Shown: positions 23,928-30,187 of the stretch, piece after piece
Layout of the letters: every line of letters starts with the position of its first letter
Numbering within the stretch: position 1 is the first letter of the stretch
Virus record (IMG/VR): IMGVR_UViG_3300005582_000063
Span: 1 to 30,371 of that record
Origin: a virus
DNA length: 30,371 nt
Direction: 5' to 3' (one strand)
Position numbers and translations under genes: made by a program
The notes under the pieces: model-generated
Databases searched by the model: none
Told to the model about the DNA's origin: nothing
What the model saw: the letters and a program-made list of their open reading frames with translations, nothing else

Positions 23928-24466
23928 GTTCACGCAATTGGGCAGACCTCATTAAAGACGCTGGTGATTCGGGTAATTACGAACCGCTACCAGACGGCGA
24001 TTACGATCTCGTAGTCGTTGAAGCCACTGCGACAACATCGCAATCTGGCAAAACCATGTTCAAAGTAAAGGCGCAGGTTGAGGGCGGAGCTCACAATAAG
24101 CGTCTTGTATGGGACAACTTAGTTGTCTCACCAGATTCACCAGCAGCGCTGGGAATCCTATTTAAGAAGTTCCATGCCATGGGAATTGGTCGTGGATACT
24201 TCGATAACAACCCAACCAATGCTCAAATTGAGCAAGCACTTATGGGTCGTCGATTCCGTGCACAGATTGGTAGCCGTCTATATAACGGCGCTAAAAAGAA
24301 CGAAATCAAGAATTACTATCCAAGTGCACAGACAGTTGCTGCAATGAATGGCGAGACAGCCGCTCCTGCTCCTACAACTGCTGCTGCACCTGCTCCAGCT
24401 CCTGCACCAGCGCCAGCTCCTGCTGCCGCTCCTGCTCCTGCTGCAGCTCCAGCATCACCGTTCTAA
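23924..24466 (+). CDS. Phage ssDNA-binding protein (DUF669-like) with Pro-Ala tail
   Basis: A 180-residue protein that starts at GTG 23924, overlapping the ATPase stop. The body (1-142) contains YEPLPDGDYDLVVVEATAT, SGKTMFKVKAQVEGG and NKRLVWDNLVVSPDS, the OB-like pattern of DUF669-type phage proteins that occur beside Sak4-like ATPases. Residues about 145-178 are almost only Ala and Pro, and the protein ends in SPF. The last two residues match the conserved Pro-Phe tip of bacterial SSB, but the acidic residues before it are absent. Its likely job is to coat ssDNA and load the upstream ATPase. It is the last gene of the operon; a strong terminator follows. Confidence 0.75.
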   Translation: MSSRNWADLIKDAGDSGNYEPLPDGDYDLVVVEATATTSQSGKTMFKVKAQVEGGAHNKRLVWDNLVVSPDSPAALGILFKKFHAMGIGRGYFDNNPTNAQIEQALMGRRFRAQIGSRLYNGAKKNEIKNYYPSAQTVAAMNGETAAPAPTTAAAPAPAPAPAPAPAAAPAPAAAPASPF

Positions 24467-24482
24467 AGCTGGTTTTGCTAGG

Positions 24483-24516
24483 TTGCTACCCAACGATTTT
24501 TGTTGGGTAGCAATTT
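24483..24516 (+). terminator. Intrinsic terminator of the replication operon
   Basis: A perfect 12-bp stem, ttgctacccaac (24483-24494) with gttgggtagcaa (24502-24513), a 7-nt loop (gattttt), and TTT directly after the stem. It starts 16 nt after the ssDNA-binding protein stop. The T-run is short, but the stem is strong. Transcription of the glycosyltransferase gene at 24539 would then need read-through or its own promoter. Confidence 0.85.
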
Positions 24517-24538
24517 AGTAATCCAAGAGAGAGAAGAA

Positions 24539-25567
24539 ATGAAAATACTAGTTACTGGGTGCACAGCATCACAGTCGTCACATAACGCAATAAGTCGTTA
24601 TCCGACCTTTACTGGTCTTATTCATGATGCTTTTGTTGAATTAGGACATGAAGTTTTTCTTACAAAACCACATTTGTCATACTCAAAAGAGTTTTTAGAT
24701 CGTTTTGATTTAATATTTGTCGGTCTAGCTTCTCCATCAAACCTATCTGCTCACTACTCATACGGAGCTTTTGCTTTGGCTAATAAGGCAAGAGAGCTTG
24801 GAAAGCTTCGTTTAATCATTGATATGCCAGAGCCACAGAAGATTAGAACAACTATTAGGGACTTTAATACGGGAACAGATAGTTTTTATAAAGATTTTTA
24901 CTCTAAAAGAATTCAGTTTAGCGAAGCTTCTATCCCAGAAAATAAAAAACAGATTTTAAGCTTTGTGGATTATTTACACAATGAGAAATGGGAGCAGACG
25001 TTCGTTCCTAGTATGCCTTGGTTCTCAAAAAATATTATTACAAAAAATATTCCAAATTTAGATGAAGACAGTATTGTATCTTTATGTTATGACAGAGTTC
25101 TTATAGATCAAGCGGAAGATAGGTTTTCTGAATCTAAAAAGACATACTGGTGTGCAGATAATTACAAGTCTGCATGGACAAAGAAAGTGTCAAAAAGTTT
25201 GACTCTACCTGTTCAATCAACAAGAAATAATAACTACAGTACAAATGAGATGGTTGTATCAAAGATCAGTGGAGCAGTAGGAACTTTGATTAGTACCTAT
25301 CAAGGAGGAGATCCTTGGTGGTCTGTTGCGATATCTCAATCACTCATAGCAGGGGTCCCTGTTGTTACTGAATGGCGTCATACCGCCGAGCTAGGAGCAG
25401 AATGGGCGTATTTACCGTCAACAATAGAGGAAATGAGCCCAGCCGAAAGAACAATGGTGGCTCAGAGTCAAAAAGATTTTTACAGAGAGGCAGTGCCGTC
25501 ATACGCAGACTCTCTGGAAAAAACAGCGAGAGCTCTGGACAACCAGAGCCAGTTGTCGTTAGTCTAG
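24539..25567 (+). CDS. Putative GT-B-fold glycosyltransferase
   Basis: I choose ATG 24539 (MKILVTGCTASQ) after GAGAGAGAAG, 342 residues; the open frame extends upstream into the terminator. The N-terminal half looks like a Rossmann domain: MKILVTGC, then LIHDAFVELGHEVFLTKPH, FDLIFVGLASPS and LRLIIDMPEP. The C-terminal half has GGDPWWSVAISQSLIAGVPVV, resembling the donor-binding region of GT-B enzymes, where a Glu or Asp precedes a small-residue helix and G(V/T)PVV. Substrate unknown: phage DNA bases, the virion or the host envelope are all possible. No base hydroxymethylase is in the window. The family call is tentative. It begins a new unit after a terminator. Confidence 0.5.
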   Translation: MKILVTGCTASQSSHNAISRYPTFTGLIHDAFVELGHEVFLTKPHLSYSKEFLDRFDLIFVGLASPSNLSAHYSYGAFALANKARELGKLRLIIDMPEPQKIRTTIRDFNTGTDSFYKDFYSKRIQFSEASIPENKKQILSFVDYLHNEKWEQTFVPSMPWFSKNIITKNIPNLDEDSIVSLCYDRVLIDQAEDRFSESKKTYWCADNYKSAWTKKVSKSLTLPVQSTRNNNYSTNEMVVSKISGAVGTLISTYQGGDPWWSVAISQSLIAGVPVVTEWRHTAELGAEWAYLPSTIEEMSPAERTMVAQSQKDFYREAVPSYADSLEKTARALDNQSQLSLV

Positions 25568-25593
25568 GCAAAACTGTACGAAAGGACAGCAAA

Positions 25594-26034
25594 ATGGCCA
25601 AAGTAGATATGCCGTGGGTCAAAGAACAATTGACCAACAATCGCACAAAGCGAGTTGTTGGAGATCATGTTCTTGCCCTACTAGAAAAGTGGGAGGGTTT
25701 GAAAAACACAGATCCAGATCCACAAAAGAACGAAGCAAACCTAAGTCAGATTGTTGAGCTATTCAGCAAGCTAGCTTTGGGCCATGCAATCATTGTAGAA
25801 AATAAAAATGAGCATTGGGTTCCAGCGCAAGCGGGTCAAATTGTTATTGCCGATGAAGTTCGAGTCAAGTGGAATGCATTTGACGGTGAAATGGGCAAAC
25901 TACACAATGGTCGTCGTGGAAAAGTAGTAAGCATCCGATATGGTGACATTATCGTTAAGACAACAGATGGCAAAGAGCCTGTCTTAGAAGGATTTCACTA
26001 CACACCTCAACAATTGGAAAAGCGGGTTCCATAG
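25594..26034 (+). CDS. Small protein with SH3/KOW-like C-terminal half, function unknown
   Basis: I choose ATG 25594 after AAAGGACAGC, 146 residues (MAKVDMPWVKEQLTNN). The N-terminal half is helical (TKRVVGDHVLALLEKWEGL, SQIVELFSKLALGHAII). The C-terminal half is beta-rich: ADEVRVKWNAFDGEMGKLHN, then RRGKVVSIRYGDIIVKTTDG. That V-x-V...G..G.VV-x-I..GDIIV pattern resembles small SH3 or KOW-type barrels that bind nucleic acid or protein. No catalytic motif is seen. The last base of its stop codon is the first base of the next gene's GTG. The nucleic-acid-binding idea is only inference. Confidence 0.6.
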   Translation: MAKVDMPWVKEQLTNNRTKRVVGDHVLALLEKWEGLKNTDPDPQKNEANLSQIVELFSKLALGHAIIVENKNEHWVPAQAGQIVIADEVRVKWNAFDGEMGKLHNGRRGKVVSIRYGDIIVKTTDGKEPVLEGFHYTPQQLEKRVP

Positions 26035-26246
26035 TGAACTCTGCTATTTTTAAATTTAAAGTTGATGGTAGCGATTATCAAAATATACAAGAAAAAGCTA
26101 AAAAAGAACTAGCTGAATTTATAAATGTTGAGGTTGAAGATCTTGGCAAATATGTTGCATATGAGTTAGAGATAGAGCCTAGCTTAAAAGCATCTAGTAC
26201 TTATTCATATACTGCTCTAGTGACTGCGAGGTTAAAGAATGTCTGA
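26034..26246 (+). CDS. Small protein of unknown function
   Basis: 70 residues, starting at GTG 26034 that shares its G with the upstream stop codon. One amphipathic helix (NIQEKAKKELAEFINVEVED) is followed by two beta strands (YVAYELEIEPS, SYTALVTARLK), so a small alpha-beta fold is likely. It overlaps the next start by 8 nt. The tight coupling on both sides supports a real gene. I do not recognise a family. Confidence 0.55.
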   Translation: MNSAIFKFKVDGSDYQNIQEKAKKELAEFINVEVEDLGKYVAYELEIEPSLKASSTYSYTALVTARLKNV

Positions 26247-26589
26247 GAATATAAACAACACTGTTCCCCCTGTTAATGAATATATGAAACAGACATCTGA
26301 CAACCCATATCGAGTAGAAGCTCTTAGAGAAGCTGCTCGGATCACTACGCAGGATAGAAATGCTAACTATGGCGGACCAGAAGAAAACTTTACAAGAACT
26401 GCAAAAATCTGGTCTGTCATTCTTGGACAAGAAATTACTAATGAGCAGGTTGCAATGATGATGGTTGGCCTAAAAATGGCACGCTTTGCTCATGGATCTG
26501 GCTTCCAACCTGATACATGGATAGATATTGCTGGATACGCAGGATGTGGTTATGAAGTAGGAAAGATAGCGTCAGAACAAAACAACTAG
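26239..26589 (+). CDS. DUF6378-like phage protein
   Basis: A 116-residue helical protein with GAGGTTAAAGA before ATG 26239. ALREAARITTQDRNANYGGP, ENFTRTAKIWSVILG, then QVAMMMVGLKMARFAHG and DTWIDIAGYAGCG form the pattern of a widespread phage family (DUF6378). The layout of short helices with a late DxxxDIAGY motif is reminiscent of MazG-type all-alpha enzymes, but the metal-binding ExxED set is not evident. The function is unknown; a nucleotide-related role is a guess. It is followed by the first Wbl gene. Confidence 0.65.
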   Translation: MSENINNTVPPVNEYMKQTSDNPYRVEALREAARITTQDRNANYGGPEENFTRTAKIWSVILGQEITNEQVAMMMVGLKMARFAHGSGFQPDTWIDIAGYAGCGYEVGKIASEQNN

Positions 26590-26605
26590 TTTCTTGGAGG
26601 GGAAC

Positions 26606-26896
26606 ATGTCTGAGCTTGTACCACCTTGGCAATATACACAACCTCTCTGCGCTGAGATAGGCGCAGAGTTGTTTTATATGGAAGATAAAGATGAAGAAGT
26701 TGTAGGACAAAGACTTAGCGGATACGTTGAAGCAAAGAAAATATGTATGTCGTGCTCTCATCTAAAAGAGTGCGGTGAGTGGGCTATTAGAAATGAAAAG
26801 TACGGATTTTGGGGCGGATATTCTCCAGTTGAAAGAAAACAAATCCGTGGTAAATTAAATATAATACTTGAAGAAAATCTCCCCTCTGCTTCATAA
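26606..26896 (+). CDS. WhiB-like (Wbl) transcription regulator
   Basis: I choose ATG 26606 after TTGGAGGGGAAC, 96 residues. It carries the four cysteines of the Wbl Fe-S cluster (PLC at about residue 15, then CMSCSHLKEC, a CxxCxxxxxC), and the Wbl turn GFWGGYSP followed by a basic stretch (ERKQIRGK) for DNA contact. Wbl proteins bind sigma factor region 4 or DNA and occur only in Actinobacteria and their phages; the phage copy may redirect host transcription. A strong hairpin followed by T-rich sequence lies inside the gene at 26645-26668. Confidence 0.92.
   Translation: MSELVPPWQYTQPLCAEIGAELFYMEDKDEEVVGQRLSGYVEAKKICMSCSHLKECGEWAIRNEKYGFWGGYSPVERKQIRGKLNIILEENLPSAS
26645..26668 (+). promoter_or_regulatory. 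Terminator-like hairpin inside the first wbl gene
   Basis: A perfect 8-bp GC-rich stem, ctctgcgc (26645-26652) with gcgcagag (26661-26668), an 8-nt loop, and ttgttttat directly after it. It starts 39 nt downstream of the wbl start codon. It has the form of an intrinsic terminator or attenuator but is entirely coding (CAEIGAEL). The function is inferred. Confidence 0.4.
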
Positions 26897-26934
26897 GAGT
26901 AGACTATTGTCTTAACCTAGTGAAAGTTGGACTT

Positions 26935-27228
26935 ATGGCTGCTGAACCAGTTATCAGTCCTGTACCCGTCTGTGAATCTTGTTGGATGAAAGAACATGCA
27001 CGTTGGGAACCAGAGAGCATGGATAAAAATGGACGGATTTTAATGCGTCTAAAAGGGGTAGATCTACCTAACAAAACAGGTGTAGGCACGGTAGAAGTTT
27101 GCGCTATGTGTGGAGCTGTGACTGTAGCTGGTATATATGAAATGAAGCTCAGCAGTGAAGTCTATTTTTTAGAGCAGCAGACTCCAGACTTTGAAGTTAA
27201 TATTAATCCTGAAGATGAAGAGTTTTAG
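26935..27228 (+). CDS. Small zinc-ribbon-like protein, function unknown
   Basis: I choose ATG 26935 (MAAEPVISPVPV), 97 residues; a GTG 15 bases upstream is in frame with no better ribosome binding site. Two Cys pairs, CESC near residue 13 and CAMCG near residue 56, together with KEHARWEP, suggest a single zinc-ribbon with a long insert (a beta hairpin around GRILMRLKGVDLP). The last 25 residues are acidic (NINPEDEEF). It may bind DNA, RNA or a protein partner. A TAGACT box at 26900-26905 could be a -10 element, which is weak evidence. Confidence 0.55.
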   Translation: MAAEPVISPVPVCESCWMKEHARWEPESMDKNGRILMRLKGVDLPNKTGVGTVEVCAMCGAVTVAGIYEMKLSSEVYFLEQQTPDFEVNINPEDEEF

Positions 27229-27236
27229 GGACAGAT

Positions 27237-27572
27237 ATGAAGACTGATAGACCGGGTGACTTCCTTTGGGAAGAGTGGGACGGCTCTGGATATGATTCTA
27301 CTGTTGACTGCTCAGTAATTTATTACACTTTTGATCACATAGATTTAGATAATGACTTAGTTAGAAGAGCTTTAGCCTCTGCTTTACAAAGAGATGGAGT
27401 AGCTATATCTTTAGGAGATGGATTTAATTTAATAGAAAAATGCACTCCGCAGTACGGATGGACTGGAATAATAGAAGATGAAGAAGATTATGTGGTTTGT
27501 AACGAGTACGGTGAGACAGAGTATGGAGATTTAGTCGACTCTATCCTTCCTGCAACTTGGATAGAAATATAA
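27237..27572 (+). CDS. Small acidic protein of unknown function
   Basis: A 111-residue protein with AGGGACAG before ATG 27237, only eight bases after the preceding stop. It is strongly acidic (EDEEDYVVCNEYGETEYGDLVD) with aromatic residues and few basic ones. RRALASALQRDGVAISLGDGF is the most ordered-looking segment. Such small acidic early proteins can act as DNA mimics or inhibitors of host enzymes, but nothing here proves it. No family was recognised. Confidence 0.55.
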   Translation: MKTDRPGDFLWEEWDGSGYDSTVDCSVIYYTFDHIDLDNDLVRRALASALQRDGVAISLGDGFNLIEKCTPQYGWTGIIEDEEDYVVCNEYGETEYGDLVDSILPATWIEI

Positions 27573-27610
27573 TCTCTAATAATCGTGTTATAACCGATAT
27601 TTTTATAATT

Positions 27611-27629
27611 TATAGTCTAGTATAGTCAT
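27611..27629 (+). promoter_or_regulatory. Possible promoter for a leaderless wbl-zinc ribbon mRNA
   Basis: The AT-rich gap 27573-27629 ends in tatagtctagtatagtc. It contains TATAGT (27611-27616), TAGTAT (27618-27623) and TATAGT (27621-27626), all fitting the actinobacterial -10 form TANNNT. The next start, GTG 27630, has no ribosome binding site but lies 6 nt after TAGTAT, as expected for a leaderless transcript. No good -35 was seen. Confidence 0.4.
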
Positions 27630-28154
27630 GTGTGGAAACCAGCGGAAAACCTTAATTGGCAGTCAGATGCCACCTGTGCAAAGCCTTCTAATAGGTACGC
27701 CTTAGATTGGTTCTTTTCTAAAGACTTTAAAGAAAAGTATGCAGCCAAGAATATGTGCTTTACCTGCCCTGTGCGCTCAGAGTGTCTACAGTGGGCTTTA
27801 GAGCATCGGCAGATTTGGGGTATTTGGGGTGGTAGAGATGAAGTTGATATTCGTAGAGCTTTATCAGTTTCGTATAACGGTGAAGAAACAAGACGTCGCA
27901 GATTTCCTAACTGTCCTTACTGCACAGCTAGACCTTCAAAACTAGAAACTTCTATTGAGCAACTTCCTAATGGAGGACGATGGACAACAGCAAAGGTTGT
28001 TACATGCACAGAATGTGGTTTTGCTTGGAGAAGTCGTACTAGTGCAAATGCGGTTGAAGCTTATAAAGCAGATCGTTTAGAAAAAACTAGTAAAAAAAGT
28101 AAATCTAAAAAATTTTCTTCGTCCAAACTTGTAAACCCTGCTCAAGAACAGTAA
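27630..28154 (+). CDS. WhiB-like protein fused to a C-terminal zinc ribbon
   Basis: A 174-residue protein that starts at GTG 27630. The Wbl domain covers about residues 1-85: DATC (C16), then CFTCPVRSEC (C43, C46, C52) and GIWGG, with basic residues after (DIRRAL). It is followed by a second metal site: CPYC at about 94-97 and CTEC near 125-128, FAWRSRT after it, a four-Cys zinc ribbon not found in simple Wbl proteins. The tail is Lys/Ser-rich (KTSKKSKSKKFSSSK), likely a nucleic-acid contact. It lacks an upstream Shine-Dalgarno motif and is probably leaderless. The last 50 bases overlap the end of a convergent gene on the other strand. Confidence 0.85.
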   Translation: MWKPAENLNWQSDATCAKPSNRYALDWFFSKDFKEKYAAKNMCFTCPVRSECLQWALEHRQIWGIWGGRDEVDIRRALSVSYNGEETRRRRFPNCPYCTARPSKLETSIEQLPNGGRWTTAKVVTCTECGFAWRSRTSANAVEAYKADRLEKTSKKSKSKKFSSSKLVNPAQEQ

Positions 28155-28680
28155 CTTTATTTGCATAAGGAATTAAAAATGCATCAATTCCAGTTTTAGG
28201 CTGATCCATTATAGGTAAAGAAGCTCCCCACTTATAATCATCAAAGGCAAGTATTCCTCCGTTGTTGAGGCAAGAATACCCATCTAACCCATCTCTAAGA
28301 GCCCAGATTGCATGATGATCCGCATCTACATAGACAAACTCATATTTTTTGTCGTTTGACTTAAAAAATTCTTTAGTTGTCATCTTCTTTTTTATTAGCT
28401 GACCTGAGTCAAGAAAAGGTCTTAGTTTTTGATCATAAACTTCTTCTACACTTTTCCAGTTCATTTCCTCATGTGCTTCTTCTTCAGAGCCTTCCCAAGT
28501 GTCAACGTCTGTCAGAGTTGATTCTGGGTGGGTAAGAACGTTGTCAAAAAGCCAAGCAGAAGCATCGCCTGTGTATGCCCCTAACTGAAGAAAATCTACC
28601 TTTACATCTTTATACTTAGGTAAAAATTTGGAAAAGTTATGGATTGCTCCACCCTCAATAAACCAATTGGGATATGTCAT
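28105..28680 (-). CDS. Class I SAM-dependent methyltransferase (Methyltransf_24-like)
   Basis: A 191-residue protein on the minus strand. VDFLQLGAYTGDASAWLFDN is SAM motif I. Further on, LTDVDTWEGSEEEAHEE carries the acidic residue after strand 2. FVYVDADHHAIWALRDGLDG, then LNNGGILAFDDYKW, is the strand 4-5 region typical of small-molecule and sugar methyltransferases of this family rather than DNA methylases (no NPPY or DPPY). It is coupled by ATGA to the upstream GT2 gene, so methylation of the sugar that enzyme transfers is a plausible shared task. Its 3' end overlaps the convergent wbl-zinc ribbon gene by 50 bp. Confidence 0.75.
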   Translation of the reverse strand: MTYPNWFIEGGAIHNFSKFLPKYKDVKVDFLQLGAYTGDASAWLFDNVLTHPESTLTDVDTWEGSEEEAHEEMNWKSVEEVYDQKLRPFLDSGQLIKKKMTTKEFFKSNDKKYEFVYVDADHHAIWALRDGLDGYSCLNNGGILAFDDYKWGASLPIMDQPKTGIDAFLIPYANKVTVLEQGLQVWTKKIF

Positions 28681-29738
28681 GCTTTTTGCTCACAGAACGC
28701 TAAGTTATTAGCAAGTCTTTCCTTGTGCTCTGGAGTGGCAATTTCTAAAGCGTTTCTAGCATGAACAACTGCATCTTGATATCTTCCTAAATTGTAAGCA
28801 GCAATTGCTGCCATATCATGCGGTGTATAGCCCCAAGCCTCTGCCTCGCAGAGATACTCCATAGGCTTAACAGTAATTGCTAGAGCTTGCATTGCTATGT
28901 CATAGCATTCTTCCCACTTACCAATTGAGTAGTAGTGCTGAGCGAGATCAACATAGGCTTCTCTGCGTTCTGGAGCTTCCTTTATTGCCATGGTAAACCA
29001 CAGCTCTGCATCTTCTTTAGATATTTTTCCAATAAAACGCATTGATGCTGAACGCTCTGGTGCCCACCTTGCGGTGTGTAGCTGTAGGTGACGTTTAAAT
29101 TCATTTTTTGCTTCATCAAGTCTGTTGTAAAAATACAGTTCTCTCGCATAATAGAAAGCGTTTCTATCATCATATGGATCTTCTTCAACAGAAATTTTTA
29201 AAAGATCTAGATATTGTCCTCGTGATTTTGTATTATCTGCGTGGTGCTCCATAGTTGCTTGAGTCCAGTACTGAACCTCTTGCATGCGGTCAGGAACTAA
29301 AACTTCATGTACTGGATGCTTCCAACGGTATCCGTGACGAGCATGAATTTTATCTCCACCAAAGGTAAGTCCAGGAGTTCCGTCTTCATTCCAATTCCAA
29401 GTATAGTTATATCTAGGACGAGTTGCTCCTGAGTCAAAAGCTTTTTGAAGCTCTGCTTTCCATCCCGGCAACATGATTTCATCCATATCAAGGGGAATAC
29501 AGTAGTCAATATCAGCTGGAAGTAGTCCTAAAGAAACATTTCTTGCCTGATCAAAGCGCCAAGGTCTTACACAAATAGACACAACATTAATCCCTAAGGC
29601 AAGAGCTTTTTCAACAGTCTTATCTGTTGATCCTGTGTCGGCTATAAGTAGGTAGTCTGCCTCATCTTTTACAGAGTTGTACCAAGTCTCAACAAATTTT
29701 TCTTCATTGAGGGCTATTGTGTAGACTGCTACTTTCAT
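28677..29738 (-). CDS. GT2-family glycosyltransferase with C-terminal TPR region
   Basis: A 353-residue protein on the minus strand; AGAGGAAAATAA precedes the start. The N-terminal GT-A domain shows YTIALNEEKFVETW, LLIADTGSTDKTVE and the metal-binding IPLDMDEIM (D84, D86). RWKHPVHEVL and ATMEHHAD follow, as in bacterial and phage GT2 enzymes acting on surface glycans. Residues about 190-345 are TPR-like helices (REAYVDLAQHYYSIGKWEEC, MAAIAAYNLGRYQDAVVHAR). No signal peptide or membrane segment is seen, so it is cytoplasmic. It starts by ATGA overlap with the upstream Cys-rich gene and ends by ATGA overlap with the methyltransferase. The target glycan is unknown; virion or host envelope are options. 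Confidence 0.88.
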   Translation of the reverse strand: MKVAVYTIALNEEKFVETWYNSVKDEADYLLIADTGSTDKTVEKALALGINVVSICVRPWRFDQARNVSLGLLPADIDYCIPLDMDEIMLPGWKAELQKAFDSGATRPRYNYTWNWNEDGTPGLTFGGDKIHARHGYRWKHPVHEVLVPDRMQEVQYWTQATMEHHADNTKSRGQYLDLLKISVEEDPYDDRNAFYYARELYFYNRLDEAKNEFKRHLQLHTARWAPERSASMRFIGKISKEDAELWFTMAIKEAPERREAYVDLAQHYYSIGKWEECYDIAMQALAITVKPMEYLCEAEAWGYTPHDMAAIAAYNLGRYQDAVVHARNALEIATPEHKERLANNLAFCEQKA

Positions 29739-29974
29739 TTATTTTCCTCTTCCGTGTATGCTTGCCATTTATTTTCAGGACAAAAAGCCCAAACTAGAGC
29801 GCATTTAAGATTCATAAAACACATACATTTTTTACATTGTTTTGTTTTTTTAATAAAAAACTCGCACCCTTTACAGATTTCATAGCGCTCACTGTACACC
29901 TCTTCTGGTACATGTTTTCTATTAGGATTCAAAAGATCCCACGGCATAGCGTTTCTTCTTTTTTTGTCAGTCAT
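29735..29974 (-). CDS. Cys-rich metal-binding protein (DUF6171-like)
   Basis: 79 residues on the minus strand, preceded by AGGGAAAATTT. It has six or more cysteines in RYEICKGCEF, QCKKCMCFMNLKCAL and AFCPENKW, a layout seen in small phage proteins of the DUF6171 type (CxxC, CxxCxCFM, Cys-Pro-x-x-KW). It most likely binds zinc. It is translated together with the GT2 gene (ATGA overlap), and such proteins often sit next to glycosyltransferase or sugar genes in phages, but no function is known to me. Confidence 0.65.
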   Translation of the reverse strand: MTDKKRRNAMPWDLLNPNRKHVPEEVYSERYEICKGCEFFIKKTKQCKKCMCFMNLKCALVWAFCPENKWQAYTEEENK

Positions 29975-29983
29975 AAATTTTCC

Positions 29984-30187
29984 CTATATGTTATTTATAA
30001 TATCTTTAGAGCCACTATATAGGGGAACTGCGTCTTTTAGAGAAACCTCTCTTTTGGTTACATATCCCCCATCTTTATCTAACTTTTCGTCAGCAGCTTC
30101 TCTGTTTTCAGCTAGAACTTGAACAACCATTAGAACCTCGTATGAATAGCATGAGGTTTCTTTAGCGTTTGATACGTCTTTTGTCAT
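29984..30187 (-). CDS. Small protein of unknown function, first gene of the minus-strand block
   Basis: 67 residues with a good AGGAGACTTT directly before the ATG. The middle (YEVLMVVQVLAENREAADEKLDKD) reads as a beta strand and helix as in small phage proteins with a ferredoxin-like fold, and the end is polar. The strong ribosome binding site and its place nine bases upstream of the Cys-rich gene support a real gene. I do not recognise the family. Confidence 0.6.
   Translation of the reverse strand: MTKDVSNAKETSCYSYEVLMVVQVLAENREAADEKLDKDGGYVTKREVSLKDAVPLYSGSKDIINNI

Noticed and set aside
29837-30022. 61-residue plus-strand open frame opposite the Cys-rich gene
   Set aside because: Antisense of a gene with a good ribosome binding site and recognisable Cys pattern; no start signal of its own.
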